64,000 nt of DNA, taken from assembly GCA_013399895.1 (NCBI GenBank), contig VXBA01006219.1, positions 537,147 to 601,146 of the forward strand, given 5' to 3'. How positions within the stretch are numbered: the stretch's first letter is position 1; each line of letters begins with the position of its first letter. The notes below the pieces were generated by a model that was given only the letters and a program-made list of their open reading frames with translations, was not told where the DNA came from and ran no database searches. Shown here piece after piece: positions 45,417-57,245 of this stretch. Both the position numbers and the translations under genes were made by a program. The DNA is from Serilophus lunatus (lineage: Eukaryota; Chordata; Aves; Passeriformes; Eurylaimidae).

Positions 45417-48400
45417 TTCTTTCAGTTTTTGTAAGGATTTCTCCCTACAAAAATGTTGTCTTAAGTGGGAGCAAGGTGGAGGGCAGATCTGGGCAGGAGG
45501 ACATCCTCATCAGCAGCATCAGTGACATTTCAGTGGGAGCCCAGAGCCGAGGAAGAGCTGGGGTTGTCCCCCCCTCTCCTGCTGCCCTGATCCCTCCCCA
45601 GGCAGCACAAGGTGCTCCTTTCCCCACGCCTGGAACGGTGCTGGTTTAGCTCAGAACAGCTCCCACCCTGCAAATGTTCCAAGAGCCTGTCTCATGCTTC
45701 TCCAGCCATGCAGATAATTTTGTTCTTAATTAAACAAATGCCACAATGACAGCTGGGAATTAGCAGCTGTGGTTTGACCAAGGAAGGATGATACCTCCTT
45801 TAATTAAAAGAAAAACCCTCAAAATTTCCCCAATGAAATCTCAGCTCTGATAAGGTGCAGCAGCGATGAACTTGGAAGGCAAGACGTAACAGAGGAGCAC
45901 AGTGATTGCACAGTCAGTGCAACTTTCTTGCAGGAAAGTACCTCAATTATCATGAAAAAAGCTGTGGAAGTTGCAAGAAGTCAGCTTTCTGACTGATTCT
46001 CATTGCCAAGCAATGACTAGGAAAATGTACAGCATCCCAACTACATCCAGGAGTACCACACACTGCAGGGATTGAACTTAGATGGGACAGCTTGGAGTGT
46101 GTTACACAATGCCTTGTATTTCCTAAGGAGGCAAGGATCTGCAGCAGAGGTAACGAGGAGCCAGAGATTCAAATCTCTTTGGGGTTTTTTTTTTAATATC
46201 ACCTTTTTTGCCAGCCTCAGAGCTACCCTATGTATTCACATACTCTGACACACCAGACTTGCTTTCTTGATTGATAAAATATGCAACTCCATTTAAAGAG
46301 AGCAAATCTCTCTCTGGATTTTTTTTTCTAAATAACACCAGATACATTAAGAGAATTCCACTAATGTGAAATCTAACAGCCCTTAAAATGCTTCTCCTGT
46401 TGGGCAAGGCAGCACTGAGGGCTCTGTGCTGCCCCTCCTACAACACGACCCCCTGTGGCCTCGGGGCAGGGACAAGGCTCCAGCCTTGCAGAACTGCCAC
46501 ACATCAGCACCATCACACCTGCCTTGCAACCACCAGAAGGGTCTCATCCTGCTCCTCCCTTGCTCTGCAACACTTGTGCCAGTGGAGATGCTGCAACTGT
46601 CAGCCAGTAGCTCAGAAAAACAGGAGCAGAGACCATTGGGAGCCTGTGTAGAGAGGACAAACCCAGAGCTAAGGCTGCTGCCATCTGGAATGGGGCTTTC
46701 CTCAATCTTTTGGAGCCTTAGGAAAGGACCATTTGCCTCCAGACAATCATTCCAAATTTGGAAGAGGGTATGTTCCACCTCTGATGTCTTGTGGACTCTG
46801 GGGTTTGCCACAGGGAGTAAATACCCAACAAGTGGGTCCCACTACCAAGGACAAGTGTAACAATGAGACAAATAGACAAGGACAAATCCAGAAAACTGGG
46901 GGACAAAATTAAAAGCAGAAATCTGGGATAACCAAGTCCTTCCATTGTCCACGACCAAGAGGAAACTTGAGTTGTGAGTAAAGGGGGCGAGTGCTCTGCA
47001 AAAGGGGCAGCAGAGAAGTGACTCCATGTGCCCACCGACAGCCTTGGCTTGCTGAGCTTCCTTTGCCCCACCAAGGTGTTTGTCTGAGCCCCCCCTGAGC
47101 CACACTGGCAGTGGTAGGGGGATGCCAGGGGCAGAGGCATCAGCCTGGCCATGGCACCTCTGGAGCTGCACCCAGGTCGTACCAAGAAGGGTGAAATGGT
47201 GGATTTTATTGAAATAATTTTGCAAAAAACAGTCTCTGCTGAGAGTAATCTGTAAAAGATGATACTCAGCTGGTACAAACTGAGTTGGATCCAGGAACTC
47301 TGACTGAGCACAGCAAACCATTGCAAACTATTCCCAGCCCCACTGTGTTGGCACACAACCAGGCAGTGGCTATCAATAATGCAGCACTGCCAACATCAGA
47401 GGCTTCATGAGTTTCCCAAAGCAGGGACACGTGGTCTCTCTGTTTACTGCATCTAACACCAGACTGACAGTGCCCAGGTTGTGCCTGGAAGAACCACTCT
47501 GCTCTGCAAAGCACATTCCCAGCCATGCAAAAAGCATTTGGGTACATTTGCAGCCCAGGCACCCTCAATGCCTCAGGTTTGCACTGTGGCTTTCCACACC
47601 AACCAGCTCCCTGAAGCTCTGCTGTGAGCACTGTGCATGTTCCTGTCCTCTTTAAAAGGCACTTGGAGAGCTGGGGAACCAAAGTGCTGTTTGATAATTG
47701 AATTGCCTTTTGATCATCAAAGCACCAGCTTAAAATCAGATCAGTGGGATTAGGGCATGGGCCAAACCAGAACTCCCCAGTGCTCAGCAGCCTGGCTTTG
47801 GCACAGAACCCTCCTTTCTTTTGTGTGCTTACCAAAGGAAAGGGGAGGAAAACCAAACCTGCCAGCCAGGCCTCTGTGCTGCAGCAGGGTCAGGCTCCCC
47901 CCTGCCATGGGCAGAGGCTCCAGCTGCACACTCCCCCCCTCACTGTACTCTAGGGAGGACAGCCCCATTTATCAGGAATGTTTTTTTCCTAAAAGAAACT
48001 ATCCTGGCTTCAGGCTTTTCCACCAATGCCAAGGTTTGCACAGCAATAGCAACCCCCAGGGCAGGGTACTGGGCTGCACCTGACTGACTGGGGTTTGCTG
48101 GCAGGTAATCACTCAGCTGGAGACTCACAGGGATGCACAGTACTCAGCAGTGAGCATGAGGACAGGGGCTCCGTGAAAGGCCCTTGGCATCAGCCAGCTT
48201 TCTCCAGAACTCCCTGGCTGGGCTCACACAGATGCTTGCTGGGGAGAGCAGGGCTGGTCCCTGCCCCTGCTCTGAGTTTGGTACCAATGCTCTGCAGGGT
48301 ATTCCCAGAACCAGTATCACTGTTCACCTAGAACTTGAGAAACCAGAGTATTTATCCTAATCCCATCTTCTTTCCTCTTTCTTTTGTTTATTCCTCTTGT

Positions 48401-49640
48401 GTTTCTGCTGTTTGTGGCTTCAAAATGACCTACTTTTCCTCGGGGAGGAGCTGTGGATGTGCTCGCTTCTAATGTTATTTCCCTCCTTCCATCCTGTTGG
48501 AGCTGACTGAACCTGGGCCCAGGGGCTCTGCCAGGGCTCAGCTTTTGTCTTGCTTAGTCATGCCATGGTTGGTACAGTGGAGCTGGGAGACCTGGGCAGA
48601 CCCTTCCCAGTTTACTGAGGCAAAACATTACTGACACTAATAACCCAAATTGCTCAGAGAAGCAGCAGTTAGCACCGTGCCTGGCACCTGGCACCCTCCA
48701 TCCTCACATGCCAGAGGAGCATGGCATTGGTGAGACAATGGGATGGCAGCACCTGGCTCATGCCTGTGTGGGTGACAGCACCCCACCCCTGGTGTCCCTG
48801 CAGCCTGGCACCTGCATCCCACAGAGCACTGCAGCCCTGGCACCTGCAGCCCATGGACCAAGCTGCTGCCATGCTCCCTCCTGGTGTGCCTAGCTGGGGC
48901 AGAGGACAGGTTTTCCTTCCTAAAGCAGGCAGCAGCAGTGCCCAGACACCAGCAGGGTCCACTCAGCTGAGTCCAAAGCCAGAAGTCAGGGGCAGTGACA
49001 GCAATGCAAGGGCAGGAGAGGACGTGCCCTGTCCCAAGCAGCTCCACAGGGAGGGGGCAGCTTTACCCCGTGCTCATCACCCCTCGTGTGTCCCTGCATT
49101 GTTTGCAAGGGCACTCACAGAATCACAGTGATTTATTATTTATGGGAAATAAATATTAATCGATCTGAATAAATACTTATACATGCATACAGAGAGAACA
49201 GTGGGTGATGGCCACTGAGTGGTGGGGACTGTCCTTGCACTTGGGGACTTGGCAAACAGTATCAACACATCAACCAGACATTCAGACACACTCCCTCCCT
49301 CCCTGGGGCTCAAACACCAGGTATGAACACTCAGCATTAGTATCAGCCACACAGCAAGGCTCCTTTAAAACCTCAGTGCCACAAAGCCTCGTGGTTCAGG
49401 GGCTGTGGGGATAAAGGGGATCGGGAACTGCCCCGACACCCAGCGGGGGTGGGACTCAGGGGGTGCTGCTGAACAGACACCAGTGACCCATCCCTGCAGC
49501 AGGACTGCCCGTGGCACGGGGCACGGCTCCACTGCCACAGGAATCCACCAAAGCAACGGGAAGAATGAGCCAAGCTGAGAGTTCTTGGCAAAACTGGAAG
49601 TCAAAGAGAAAGGAGTGCTCAGAGCCACAGTGGGAGCTGT
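45417..49640. other. Unique DNA, GC/AT mosaic
   Basis: AT-rich at 45720-46380 (with T-runs at 46185-46194 and 46319-46328), GC-richer at 46400-46650 and 47000-49080. Minus-strand frames of 212 and 196 codons (46718-47356, 47266-47856) overlap other frames and show no known domain. No RNA gene or transposon is supported. Confidence 0.5.
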
Positions 49641-49644
49641 GGGT

Positions 49645-49704
49645 AATCAGAGTGTGCCACCATATGTTTCAATAATTTCAGATTTCTCACATGTCTCCAG
49701 GGGA
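49645..49704 (+). repeat. Member B of a diverged dispersed pair
   Basis: Partner of 20142-20202 in the same orientation, sharing CATATGTTT, TTCTCACATGT and CAGGGGA blocks. Flanking sequence does not match. Confidence 0.4.
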
Positions 49705-50648
49705 CAGTAGAGGGGTTTTCATGCTTTTCACTCAGTTTTCAAACTTGTGGCTGTTCTCATCAATAAAAGATTTGGTTCACTGTTGCACCCATATAAAGAA
49801 ACCAGGTGCAGCTATGTAATATTTCTCTTTAATTACTATGTGGCATGATAAAGAAAAATTAATTATTCTGCATCGTTAGAACAGGATGAACCACCTACTA
49901 ATTACAACCTTGATTTTCATGCAGGTGATGCTGCACAATATTCTATTAGTCCAAGTAAATACCAACACCAGTTTTAATAATTGTTTGTCTTTCTGCCTGC
50001 ACGAAATACCCACCTGATGGGAACAGACTCACAAGTTAAGGAGTTGCATCTCTTTCTGTTCACACACCTGGCCCAGAGACATAAAACACCTTTCCCCCAC
50101 ACCCGTAAAATAAAAGTGTTGTCCTTGTCTCACGATTCCAGATATTTTCTCTGGTGTCAATTGTGTTTTTATGACTTTCAGGTGAAAAGTGTGAATCCAA
50201 GGAAAACATAGTCTTCCATTATTTATTCATACAATCCTCCAAAGTCATCCCACTCAGGAATCCACAGCCCTTTCTTTATTTTACCTGTGTGCAGGCATGA
50301 ATAGGTGCATCTGTTAAACACTAGCACTGCTAATGCACTTCCTGACGGTCCATTTTTAATTCCTGGCAGGAGTCTGATGCCCAAATCTTAGCAAAAAAAG
50401 GAATTCACAGAAATCCCTATCCACAAAGGGGTTGTGTTAGCACTCACTGAATGCCAGTTTGTGATGAGATGTGCAGAAGGCTCCAGCATTCCTAAATTAT
50501 GCATGGATGTGCATTCAGCAGATCCTTTGCTTTATTTGCTGGAGTCTTACTTGCCAGAGCACTCCAGGGAAGGAGGAGAGGCTCCTGTCTAAATGAATAC
50601 AGTCAACCAGAGAAAGAGAAATTCCCCAATTAACAGATCAAGTTCCTT
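49705..50648. other. AT-rich unique DNA
   Basis: AT-rich and CpG-poor, with AATTAATTATTC near 49858 and several TAATTA-type words (49820-49900). Enhancer-like in part. No gene is supported. Confidence 0.35.
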
Positions 50649-50684
50649 TATCCTGGTATTTATCCTGGTATTTTTCCTGGTATT
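50649..50684 (+). repeat. 12-bp tandem repeat, 3 copies
   Basis: Three adjacent copies of TATCCTGGTATT. The third has TT in place of TA at the start. Confidence 0.9.
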
Positions 50685-53330
50685 TTTGCTCTGTCCCCCT
50701 CCCCCCTCTGTCCCACAGCCCTCCAGGACAGCTTTTATCAACTGAAGCTGAACAGAAATTATTTTACTGCTGCAAAGAAAAATCATTTAAAAACATGAAT
50801 AGCCCAATAAATCTGTTTTGCTGTTGCTTCGTTTCAGACTCAAACAAAATCTCAAGGCTGCTGAGGCCCCACAGAAACAGCTCAGGTAAAAGGTGCTTGT
50901 TTCAACACTTTTAAAGAGGCAATTGAATTCCTAGTCACACTGTGAAATTACTGTCAATTAATCCAGCCACTCCAGCATATTCATCACCTGTATGCTACAC
51001 TAATCCAGGCTGGTTAAGGAAATAACTAGCTCTTGAAACCCTCTTCAGTCCTGCACCAGCCTTCCTAATTATTCCAAACAGAGCTGTAAGCTGGCTGTCT
51101 CTCCCTGGCATCACTAGACTTCAAAGAGCAAACAAAATGCATTTGATAAAGTCAGAAGTGCCACAGAGGGCAGTTAAACTAAGCTTGCTCTTTCTTTCCT
51201 TCCCAGCACAGGAACGCTGGTGTCCCAGCCCAGTTCCTGGCAGTGCTGCCCACACTGGCTCCTGCAGCCTTGGTGCTGGGCACCAGCAGGTGCCAGGAAC
51301 AGGCTCAGGACCTTCCCGTGCTCCCTTGAGATTTCACTTCCCCATCTCTTAACATTCCTGTTTCCCAGGTGCTCTGACTCCCTCCCTTGAAGGCAGGGGC
51401 TGTCTGGAGGGGCTGTGTGCACTCCCTGCATCCTGCCCTGGGCTCACATCTTGCAGCAGCACCTGGAGGTTCCCCCATCCTTTGGGCAGCCCTGTGTGAT
51501 TTGCTGTCATAATCTCCTACCACTGCACAGGTATCAGGACCTGGCTCTGAACTTGATAAACCTTGAATGGACATTGCTGGGGTCCCCTGCCTCCCACAAG
51601 GCTCCTGGGCTTCCAACTTCATCTCACATTAAGCACAGCAACGCTCTCACCAGCCCTGAAGGTCCTTCCCCAAACTCACACTCTTGCCTTTTAGCCAAGT
51701 CTCCAAGCCAGACCCCTCAGACCCTCTGTCCCAGCCCATGGGCAGGGAGCCAACAGGCAGAGCCAGCTGGACCCACTGCAGCTGCCGTTCCCTGCCCAGA
51801 GCAGCTGACAAGATGAATGCCCGTGTCTGTGGAGAGTCCTCAGCTCAGGGCCCATGGCAGCACCCACCAGGTAAGATGCTTGTACACATTTCTGCATGTC
51901 CTGGCAGCTCTGCTGGCAACCAGGGCACTGAGCTGAAAACAATGAAGAATGGAATGGCATGGCTCTCTTACCTGGGAATTGACCCAGAAAGGAGATTAGA
52001 ACCGGGCTGTGGGGAAAAGCATGAGGCAGTTTGCAGCTCCAGTGTTCTACACCTGAGCTAAATATGCAATGAGTGATGATAAGTCTCAGCCTGACATTGC
52101 TCCTACTGTCACAAGCACTGATTTTTTTCTGTGGATTTGGGCGTGGGGGGTTGTTTGGGGTTTTCTTGTTTTTCTTTTAAAACCATGTACACACATGCTC
52201 TACACTGCATAGAAGCAGTAGGTCCCTCACATCCACCCTTCCACCTTGCTACACTGGAAGCGAGTGACACACTTTGGACTTGGAGCAGCTGCTCCTGCAG
52301 TGCCTGTTCCTGGGAACACAGCTCCAGGGAGGCAGGTGGAAGGGAGAACCACTGGCTGTTTCTTTGCCGTTGCTTCTTTCCTTTGCCTCCATCCCTAATA
52401 CAAGAAATGGCAGGAGGGCAGGGGAACCCCAAGCACTCGTGCTGATGGGCTGAGCACTCTGTAGATTAATTGCAGCTCTCCAGTACTGGGAATTGTAACC
52501 CATGAATCCATAATCATCACAGACAAGTGCTGAACACAACAGCTGCTCAGGCTCCCCATTACGTGTATTTATAGTGGTGGCAATTCAGAAAACAGACTCT
52601 GCTTTACGGAGAGAGTTAAAAAGTGACACCATTTGCAACAACATCCACACACATTAAACAACCATAAAGCTCCTCCCTGCACTGCACAGCCTTGTAATAG
52701 ATGTTGGCATTATGGCAGAACAAGCAGTTTCCTGGATTCAGCCACATTAATGTTCACCCTAATGAACTCTCTGGAGGAACTGTCATAAATGACAGAATAT
52801 CATCAAAGAGCTTCCCCACCAACAGAGGCCAGAGGGAGCCCAGGCTCTGATTCCAAGCACGAGCTGAGCTCAGAGCTGGGATGTTCTGAGGCAAGGCAGT
52901 GATATTTCTGGTTTATCAGTTATTCATTGGGTTAAGCTTGCTGCTTTTATTTCTGCAGTAGCATTTGAAGTAGGATTCATGGAAAAGAACTTTAAAGATG
53001 TCCTCCAAAGCCATTAGAGATAATAATTGAAATAGTTCTTTTGCCTGACAATAAAGCCAATGGCTAAAATTATTCAAGCTTTTAAAAATCAGATAATAAA
53101 CTATGTTTCTTCCTACTGGTAATCAGCTCATTTCATTGCAAAGATCTTCTTAATAAATTCAGCTTGGTAAACTTGTTAGAGAAGGTTATTCAGTAGAGTG
53201 TAGTTTATTTCTTAGAGTTGGTTTAGGTTTTTTAGAATTGCAGAGGCACTAGGGAAGAGTAAAAGAGATGGGACCCCATGGGAATATTTCTTTCTGTCCA
53301 GTTGCTATTTTTAACCCACTCAGGGGAGTT
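50685..53330. other. Unique DNA, GC/AT mosaic
   Basis: GC-richer at 51190-51860 and 52240-52440. 52560-53320 is AT-rich with many TTAAT and AATAAA-like words and no long frame, so it may include conserved non-coding DNA. No gene is supported. Confidence 0.45.
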
Positions 53331-56030
53331 CACTCCCAAGAAGGCGTTTTCCCTAAAACACACAGAGGTCTTGGGAGCTGGGAACACTTCTGAGTGAACA
53401 GTCTGCACAGCCAGCCCTGCCTGTCACTGAGAAGTTCCTTTCCTGCAGCACACCTTTCCCATGTCGAGCATGGCAATGGTGCCTTGGGCATTCCCAGTCC
53501 AGTCCCAGTTCTGCCCACCACACTTTCTGCAACTAGCAAACATAACAGATCACTGGCTGCTCACAGACTGCTTCCCACTCCATTTTGGGAGGCTACATGC
53601 TTTCCCATCCACAGTGGTTGCAATCCAAGGACATCTGCACTTGTGTGTTGGTTGCACCTCAAGCAGCCCTTTCCCTGTCTCCCATTTCGCTTCATTCCTT
53701 TTTCAGGGCCTTCCTGCCTAATTTCAGCTCATTTTTCTGTTTTCTGCCTTCTTCTCTCTCCACCCCACAGCTGATCACAAGCAGAGCACACGGGATTTCA
53801 AGTCACACTGTCAGGCTCAGGGTAGTGGAACAACTCTGTAATTAGTCCAAACTAGCTCCGTAATGTCTTTTGGCAAAGAATGATTTTATATGAATTGCAA
53901 CTGCAGCCTCATTTCCAGGGAGACAGAGACTCAAGTTGTGGATCCCGACTCCAGCTCCCACCCCCCAGTCCTCTCCTCTCTGGGAGCAGGATGGATCCAT
54001 ACAACAGAGTGCAGGGAAGAGAAGTCTGACACAAATAATTCTCCATCATTTCCAGGGCCATCAAGGGACACGACACCAGAAGTGCAGTGATCCATGTCCC
54101 CCAAAGGCAGTAACAGCCCTCTGCACCCAGCACCTGCTGGGATCAATGAGATCAGTCCTGCCTCCTCTGCCCAGCACAGGGGGGATTCCTACCTTCCTTC
54201 CTGGGCTCTGCCCCAGCTTTTCAGGAAAATAAACACTGCTGCAGTTTTGCAGCCCCCTCCTTTGATTGCTCCTCTAAGCTCTACACAGGGGGGCCAGAAG
54301 GAGCCAATACATTCTCCTGTGAGAGTAAAGCAATTTAGCAAGTCCAGGGTGTCCCCATTCAATAATCTCCACGCCTCCATCACCCTGACAGCGTGTCTTC
54401 AGCGAGGCATTAGAGTTAGAAAAACAGTGGGGACAGGAGATAGGGAGGCTTGTCCCAGGCACTGGGGAGCCAGCTCCACAGCTTTCCTGTTGGCTGCAGC
54501 CAGGCATCCAGAGATTCCTCTGCTGCAGACCTGAAAGGAAAAAATAAGAAAAATCAATCTCCATCATCCTGAGGTGGGACAACCCCCAGCGCCCCAAACG
54601 TGCCAGGTAATTCATCACTGCATCATCACATCCATCAGGCCCTTGCTCCTCGTCAAGAACTGAAATACAGAGGGCAGTCCTGCCTCTATGAAGCACTTCT
54701 GCCCCAACAATAACTCCGACAAAGCTGCTCATCCCAAGGAGCCAAACTTGCTTCAGTCGTGAAAAAAGCCCTAAATGAGGGTGATAACAGTCATTACAGC
54801 AAGGCTCCTCCAGAGGCAGGAGCATTACAGCTCTGGAGACAGCCCAGAGCTGAGTCTTCAGAAGAGCTTTAGGTGATGATGACGCCAGCTTATCCTCCCC
54901 TCTCCAGCCAGATCCCACTTACCCAAATCTCCTGTGTGGGCTCAGCCAGAACCTCAAGAACAAACGGGAACAAAGGCAGAGGGGGAGTCACCCCCTGAAT
55001 TTATACGCCCACGAATCCCTCTGGTCCTGAAGTGCCCCATCTGAGCCACTGCCCTGCCAGATGTGGAGGATGACTGAGCCTCCCTGAGGGCCTGGGGCTC
55101 TCCTCACCTTCCTGTGGTACAGCGGGAGCTCAGACACCAGCAGCAGCACTGGACTCCCTCTGGGGCTGGGGGTGGGCCGGGAGGGATTCCCAAAGGGTGG
55201 ACAGGCAGCAGGGCTCAGCTCCACAGCAGGATCCAGCTTACATCCCAAGCCCACCAGTGCAGATGTGCTGCACTGCAGGTTAATTAAAGCACTGCTTTGG
55301 CTCCTGCAATGGAAGAGCAGAGCTGGGGGGAGGGTCTCCAGTTTTGCAAAGGAACTTTCATTTCTTTAGGCTCCCTGACCAGCAGAAATACAAATGGAGG
55401 CAAAGAAACCAAATGCTGCCTTGCCTTCCTCATAGCTTGTTCCTGGAAAACAAATCCATTATTTTAGAAAATGTTCCCAAATCTCTGTGTTTCCAGCTTT
55501 TCCTCACTGCTTGAACAAATACCATGCTCCTAGAATACCCTCCCATCTGCTACATGCTTGTCAAAATTTTGGGTTGCTTTTCATTTACCATCTTAATTAA
55601 TTGCCCTGCAGCTTACCTTTCCCTTCTCACCCTTTGCTTGTTTATCAGCTCTTTCTTGCCATCTTTACTAATTATTGCAGACATTTTTGTTTAAGGAGGA
55701 TTTGCTCCTTTCCTGCCAATCTTCTCTTTCTGCTTGGTCCTGCAGTAACTTTGAGTATCAAACACAAGCTGCCTGGTTTGCATATGGAAGAATAGGGACC
55801 ACACATGGGGAATGATGGGCAGTGTTCCAACATGTGTTCATGGCTGAAGTTCCTCTGCCCTGTGTGAAGGGGGAGGCACTTGGTGGGAGAACAAGCAGTG
55901 CAGCCCCTCCTGCATCCCCTGCCCCGTGTGGCACAGGCACAGAGCTGTGGCTGGGGACAGGGTTACATAAAACAGCAGAGGTGGAAGCTGAGCACTGTTT
56001 ATGTAAAGCAGCAGATGGTGGCATTACATC
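53331..56030. other. Unique DNA
   Basis: Mixed composition. A 214-codon minus-strand frame (54274-54918) overlaps a 146-codon plus frame (54094-54534) and has no known domain. No RNA gene or repeat. Confidence 0.5.
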
Positions 56031-57060
56031 ATCTGAACTGATACACAGGTATATATTTATATATCGATTTCACTGAGGCCATGGGACATTGCATCTCAGG
56101 GACAATGCCTATTGCTGCTTGTGGACTGGCTCTACAAACCATGCAACAAGCTGAAGGTATTTTTGGCTGCTACATCTCAAGAAAAAAAATGTAGGTGCAG
56201 ATTTGCATCTCAAACTGTCTCCCAGCAGAGAGAAAAAGGAAATAATTTGTGCTGAAAGTCATCAGAGAAAATGTAAAGGCTTTTTTTCGTGGAGTGTTGG
56301 CAGGATCAGTGCAGTGCAGGCAGAGCTGGGTGTCCTGGGCTGAGCACCACAGAGACCTGAGGCCACCCAAGACACTGATCTGGGACCTTTGTCACACACT
56401 GCCAGACTGCAGGAATGACAGAGTACTGCCTGGATGGATCACAGGGGTCTGTGCTCAAATGACCACGTCCCACAGGCTCCCAGCTGTCCTCACTGCACCC
56501 AGCAGGGGAAAGCTGGCCCACCTCAATGCTGCTGGGTGAGCTGTGCCCCAGACAGAGCAAGCTGCCACCAAAGTCTCACACAAACCTCTGCAGACATGCT
56601 GGGGAGCTGGGCTGTGCCACTCGTGGCCTCAGTCTGAGCAGCTCCCTGGCACTCAGCTCCGAAGCTTTCATTTACTCAGGAACACCAACACTCCTGAGGA
56701 TTCCTCGCTTTTGCTCCCATCCTCTGGAGGGGACCTGGCTCCTTGCTCTGAGCACCATCATCAGCCACACCATTATCCCCCTGACAAGCTCTCTGTGTCC
56801 CCTCCACCACAGGCTGATGTGGGGGCAGGTGTGTGGGGCTGGCCCCACCCGACCCAGGGGCAGAGCCCTGACTGTGCATCAGCAGCTGCCCTCACACCAT
56901 CGGTGCCACCAGAAACTTCTCCCCCGTCCCATCCCAACACACAAACTGTTCCTGCCACACAGCCTGTGAGGATGCCCTGGAGCACATGGGCATCATCCCT
57001 GGGAGCTGGCACTGGACTTGGCATGGCCATTGGCCTTCAAGTGCAGAAAGTGCAGCAGGC
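56031..57060. other. Unique DNA, GC-richer on the right
   Basis: A short TA-rich word run at 56050-56066 and an octamer ATTTGCAT at 56201-56208 are present. The right half has overlapping frames of up to 177 codons on the plus strand with no recognised domain. Confidence 0.5.
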
Positions 57061-57245
57061 TTTGAGTGCACATTAATTTAAAATGTAATTTTTATCCTTT
57101 GCCTGGGACTCACATGGGATCTATGCTATTAAATATTAAATACCTTGACCCTTATGCAATGAGGTAGCTTTACTGAATAAAATGACATCAAACAATGAAA
57201 TCAGAAGCTTTGCAGACATCAACCACATAACAGGGTTCAGAAATG
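57061..57245. other. AT-rich short block
   Basis: Contains TTAATTTAAAATG and TATTAAATATTAAATACC words. Enhancer-like in texture only. Confidence 0.25.

Noticed and set aside
49092..49112. CACAGAATCACAG resembling a CR1 3' terminal repeat
   Set aside because: Only a few bases match and no CR1 body follows on either side.
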